Origin: Candidatus Aminicenantota bacterium
GTDB lineage: Bacteria > Acidobacteriota > Aminicenantia > Aminicenantales > Aminicenantaceae
Direction: 5' to 3'
DNA: 7,460 nucleotides
Assembly: GCA_030614645.1 (NCBI GenBank)
Contig: JAUWTR010000067.1
Span: 1 to 7,460 of the forward strand
Part shown: positions 5,580-7,460 of the stretch, in pieces
Numbering within the stretch: position 1 is the stretch's first letter
Layout of the letters: each line of letters begins with the position of its first letter
Program-made: the position numbers and the translations under genes
The notes under the pieces: generated by a model
Database searches by the model: none
Told to the model about the DNA's origin: nothing
Seen by the model: only the letters and a program-made list of their open reading frames with translations

Positions 5580-7325
5580 TTATTTTTTAAGCGGTTCAAG
5601 CTTGTCATACTTTATAACCGCCTGTTTCCACCACTCCGGTATTTTAAGCGACCTGGCAGTCCTTTTCTCCGGATCATAGATCCGGAAGTGATTATATTTT
5701 ACCAGCAGATCGTCCCCCAGCTTCCACCAGGCGTCCAATACTTTTTCGGCGTTGCTTAAGCAGTAATCAGTAAGATACTCTGCGGCAAGTTCCGGATCCT
5801 GTTTAAAAAGCTCAAGCGCTGTTTTTTCTATGGCCTGCCCTTTATCTATAGCCCCATCCTCCCAGATAAGCTGAACTTTTTTTACATCTTCTATAGCGTG
5901 AGAGTAGGCCACTTGAGAATGGAAATCAACATAATCAAAAGCCCATCTGGCGGAGTTGCGGTTTAAATGCCAGTGGTCTCCTATGCTAAAAGACTCAGGG
6001 ATTGCGGTAACCCCCGCATAAATCGGCATGTAACAGGTCGTATCCTGCGCCCCGAACGACAGCCACACCACTCCGCCTACAGGGTCAGGCAGCCAGTCAC
6101 GGCACACAGCCACAGTGGTGTATTCCACCTTATTAACGCTTATACAGCGGGATGCGTTGTATCTTTTTTTATCTACTGTAAAACCTCCAAAAAGATTGGG
6201 ATTACTGAACGGTCCTCCCTTTATCCCCTGGGCCGGGTCAAAGCTGCTGCCCTGGTATTTATCCCGCATAAGGGCGATTACATCCTTTAAAGAAAGCTTT
6301 TTTTCAGGGGCAACTGAAAAGGGGAGTTCCATGTTAGGAGTGTCCGGACGGAATTTACGGGAAGGGGCAACCAAGTCAAAAAACCGCCACAGCCTGCCCC
6401 GCCTACCCTGGGTGCTTGCTGCACTCCCTGTGACCGGAGAATAAGCTTTTTTCCAGATAAAAGGTTCGCCGCTTTCCGGATCGTAAAAACCTTTTTCCAC
6501 AGCCAGGGACACGGCATTGGGAGAGGCTAAAAAATTCTCTGTATCATCCGGGTCGATCTCTCCGATGCGCGCTTCATTTGGACAGACACTGACATGGTCA
6601 TCAGGCACCCTCTGTGCGCACCAGACAGCTCCTGGTTTCCCGCTCTTGGGAGTCCAAAGCGGGCCCACAGGCATTATCTCAAATATCCAGGCTTCCTCAG
6701 GGTCTGCTACAGCCAGCATCTCGCCGCTGTCAACATAGCCGTACCCGTATTTTTCCGCCAGCCCTCCCATAAGTTTTATGGCTTCCCGGGCGGTCGTGCA
6801 CCTTTCCATAGCCAGAAGCGTCAGCATGGTGATGTCAAACTTTACCGCTGGAGTCGGGTTCCGCAGTTTCGCGCGGCAGCCTAAGCTTGATTCACCCATT
6901 GCCAGCTGATGGTCGTTTATATAGCCGAAATCTCCGTGTGTGAAGGCGTGGGTGTGTTCTACCTGGGGGAGGTCAAATTCGGTGTAACCTTCTTCAAGCG
7001 CCATCTTCCATTTCCCCCCGGTCTCAGGCGGCCAGGTCTTCATCTGGTTTATATGATATATCTTACGCACAGCATCAGGGGGGTGGTCTGCAGCCGGCAC
7101 AAAGTGCCAGGTCCAGTCGCATATGCCGCAGTCGGCAGTGTGGGTTACCATAACCGAGCCGTCTGTTGAGGCGTCTTTGCCCACCAGGATAACAGTGCAC
7201 CCTTCCGGCAATTCAGGCTGCATAAAGGTCTCCTGAATCCCCCGGGGCACCAGAAATGCAGCTGCGCATAACAGGAGTGCAGTTATCACCACCAAACCAG
7301 TTAAGTATAATTTTTTATGCTTCAT
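5580..7325 (-). CDS. Exported C69 family dipeptidase (Ntn-hydrolase, PepD-like)
   Basis: 581-residue dipeptidase of the C69 (former U34) family, N-terminal-nucleophile hydrolases that cleave a broad range of dipeptides. Residues of about 1-28 form a signal peptide or anchor: MKHKK followed by a long hydrophobic run. The likely nucleophile is Cys43 in EGCTVILVGKDASTDG, the family block that becomes the new N-terminus after self-cleavage; the 42 residues ahead act as leader and propeptide. Other family blocks include QLAMGESSLGCR, LLAMERCTTAREAI, GYVDSGEMLAVADPEEAWIFE and the late WLSFGAQDTTCYMPIY. The start at 7325 has AGGGAGA five bases upstream; a TTG at 7427 in the same frame would add 34 residues read from the palindrome and put the signal peptide inside the protein, so I reject it. 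LLLC at 17-20 does not fit a lipobox. With the S9 peptidase it points to peptide use outside the cytoplasm. Confidence 0.9.
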   Translation of the reverse strand: MKHKKLYLTGLVVITALLLCAAAFLVPRGIQETFMQPELPEGCTVILVGKDASTDGSVMVTHTADCGICDWTWHFVPAADHPPDAVRKIYHINQMKTWPPETGGKWKMALEEGYTEFDLPQVEHTHAFTHGDFGYINDHQLAMGESSLGCRAKLRNPTPAVKFDITMLTLLAMERCTTAREAIKLMGGLAEKYGYGYVDSGEMLAVADPEEAWIFEIMPVGPLWTPKSGKPGAVWCAQRVPDDHVSVCPNEARIGEIDPDDTENFLASPNAVSLAVEKGFYDPESGEPFIWKKAYSPVTGSAASTQGRRGRLWRFFDLVAPSRKFRPDTPNMELPFSVAPEKKLSLKDVIALMRDKYQGSSFDPAQGIKGGPFSNPNLFGGFTVDKKRYNASRCISVNKVEYTTVAVCRDWLPDPVGGVVWLSFGAQDTTCYMPIYAGVTAIPESFSIGDHWHLNRNSARWAFDYVDFHSQVAYSHAIEDVKKVQLIWEDGAIDKGQAIEKTALELFKQDPELAAEYLTDYCLSNAEKVLDAWWKLGDDLLVKYNHFRIYDPEKRTARSLKIPEWWKQAVIKYDKLEPLKK

Positions 7326-7330
7326 AGCAC

Positions 7331-7337
7331 TCTCCCT
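7331..7337 (-). promoter_or_regulatory. Ribosome binding site of the C69 dipeptidase gene
   Basis: AGGGAGA on the minus strand, five bases before the ATG at 7325. It fixes the start immediately before the signal peptide rather than the upstream in-frame TTG. Confidence 0.75.
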
Positions 7338-7382
7338 AAAAGCCAATAATGAGTCTTTTATTATTAAATAATTGCCCCCCAA

Positions 7383-7460
7383 AGACCAAATAAAAAATGG
7401 GGACATGTTGCTTTTTTGGTTAACCAAAAAAGCAACATGTCCCCATTTTTTATTTGGTCT
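7383..7460. repeat. Perfect 78-bp palindrome, REP/MITE-like
   Basis: Two 39-base arms (7383-7421 and 7422-7460) are exact reverse complements with no loop; the centre is GGTT/AACC. Each arm carries ATGGGGACATGTTGCTTTTT in one orientation. This shares GGGACAT, a T and CTT at the same spacing with the RAYT terminal repeat at 2326-2350, so a RAYT-mobilised non-autonomous element is the best guess. The palindrome lies 57 bp upstream of the dipeptidase start and could form a long hairpin in its leader RNA if transcription starts further right. It runs exactly to the last base of the window, so its true length is unknown and an assembly fold-back must be considered. Confidence 0.85.

Noticed and set aside
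5967..7169. Plus-strand open frames opposite the C69 dipeptidase gene
   Set aside because: They lie wholly within a strongly supported gene on the other strand, have no family features, and lack consistent ribosome sites.
7338..7382. Clear promoter for the C69 dipeptidase gene
   Set aside because: The AT-rich stretch gives several partial -10 matches but no convincing -35/-10 pair, so no promoter is called.
7326..7427. N-terminal extension of the dipeptidase to a TTG at 7427
   Set aside because: The extra residues are read from the palindrome arm, would bury the signal peptide, and lack a good ribosome site. The ATG at 7325 has AGGGAGA at proper spacing.

Overview
The window looks like a bacterial chromosome segment with moderate base composition, most likely from a Gram-negative lineage. 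It carries two large secreted peptidases, a lipoyl synthase, a ribosomal protein and a single-domain REP-associated tyrosine transposase (RAYT). This mix fits poorly characterised, often anaerobic, protein-degrading bacteria such as Aminicenantota/Acidobacteriota, Omnitrophota or Desulfobacterota. That placement is only an impression from family content, because no rRNA or other taxonomic marker is present.

Layout, left to right. Bases 1-180 hold no recognisable gene. They contain a small hairpin and two copies of a 17-bp repeat, and look like the debris or end of a mobile element. Bases 243-2327 (+) encode an exported S9 (prolyl oligopeptidase family) serine peptidase. Bases 2326-3157 are a compact 832-bp mobile element: one RAYT gene (2482-3138, +) bracketed by perfect 25-bp terminal inverted repeats. 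It sits exactly between two convergent genes, and its ends contribute to the stop codons of both. On the minus strand, 5491 to 3135 is a compact operon read right to left: rpsU (ribosomal protein S21), lipA (lipoyl synthase), a metallophosphoesterase and ogt (O6-alkylguanine-DNA alkyltransferase). A near-consensus sigma-70 promoter (TTGACA, 17 bp, TATAAA) lies in front of rpsU. Bases 7325-5580 (-) encode an exported C69-family dipeptidase. The window ends in a perfect 78-bp palindrome with no loop (7383-7460).

How the parts fit. The two outer genes would degrade peptides outside the cytoplasm. The central operon combines translation (S21), lipoate cofactor synthesis, a phosphoesterase of unknown substrate and DNA repair. 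The RAYT element, and probably the right-edge palindrome, belong to the REP/RAYT world: the terminal repeat of the element and the palindrome arm share the pattern GGGACATnnTnCTT.

The most notable points are these. (1) lipA is intact with all six cluster cysteines, but it has no ATG, GTG or TTG start anywhere upstream of its first essential cysteine. It must begin at a rare codon (ATT at 5274 aligns with the usual family N-terminus) or be reached from rpsU, whose end reads UUU-UAA-C, by reinitiation or +1 frameshifting. (2) The RAYT element has perfect inverted ends that supply stop codons to the genes around it. (3) A perfect palindrome bearing a related motif lies just upstream of the dipeptidase gene. 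No clearly new defence or metabolic system is visible.
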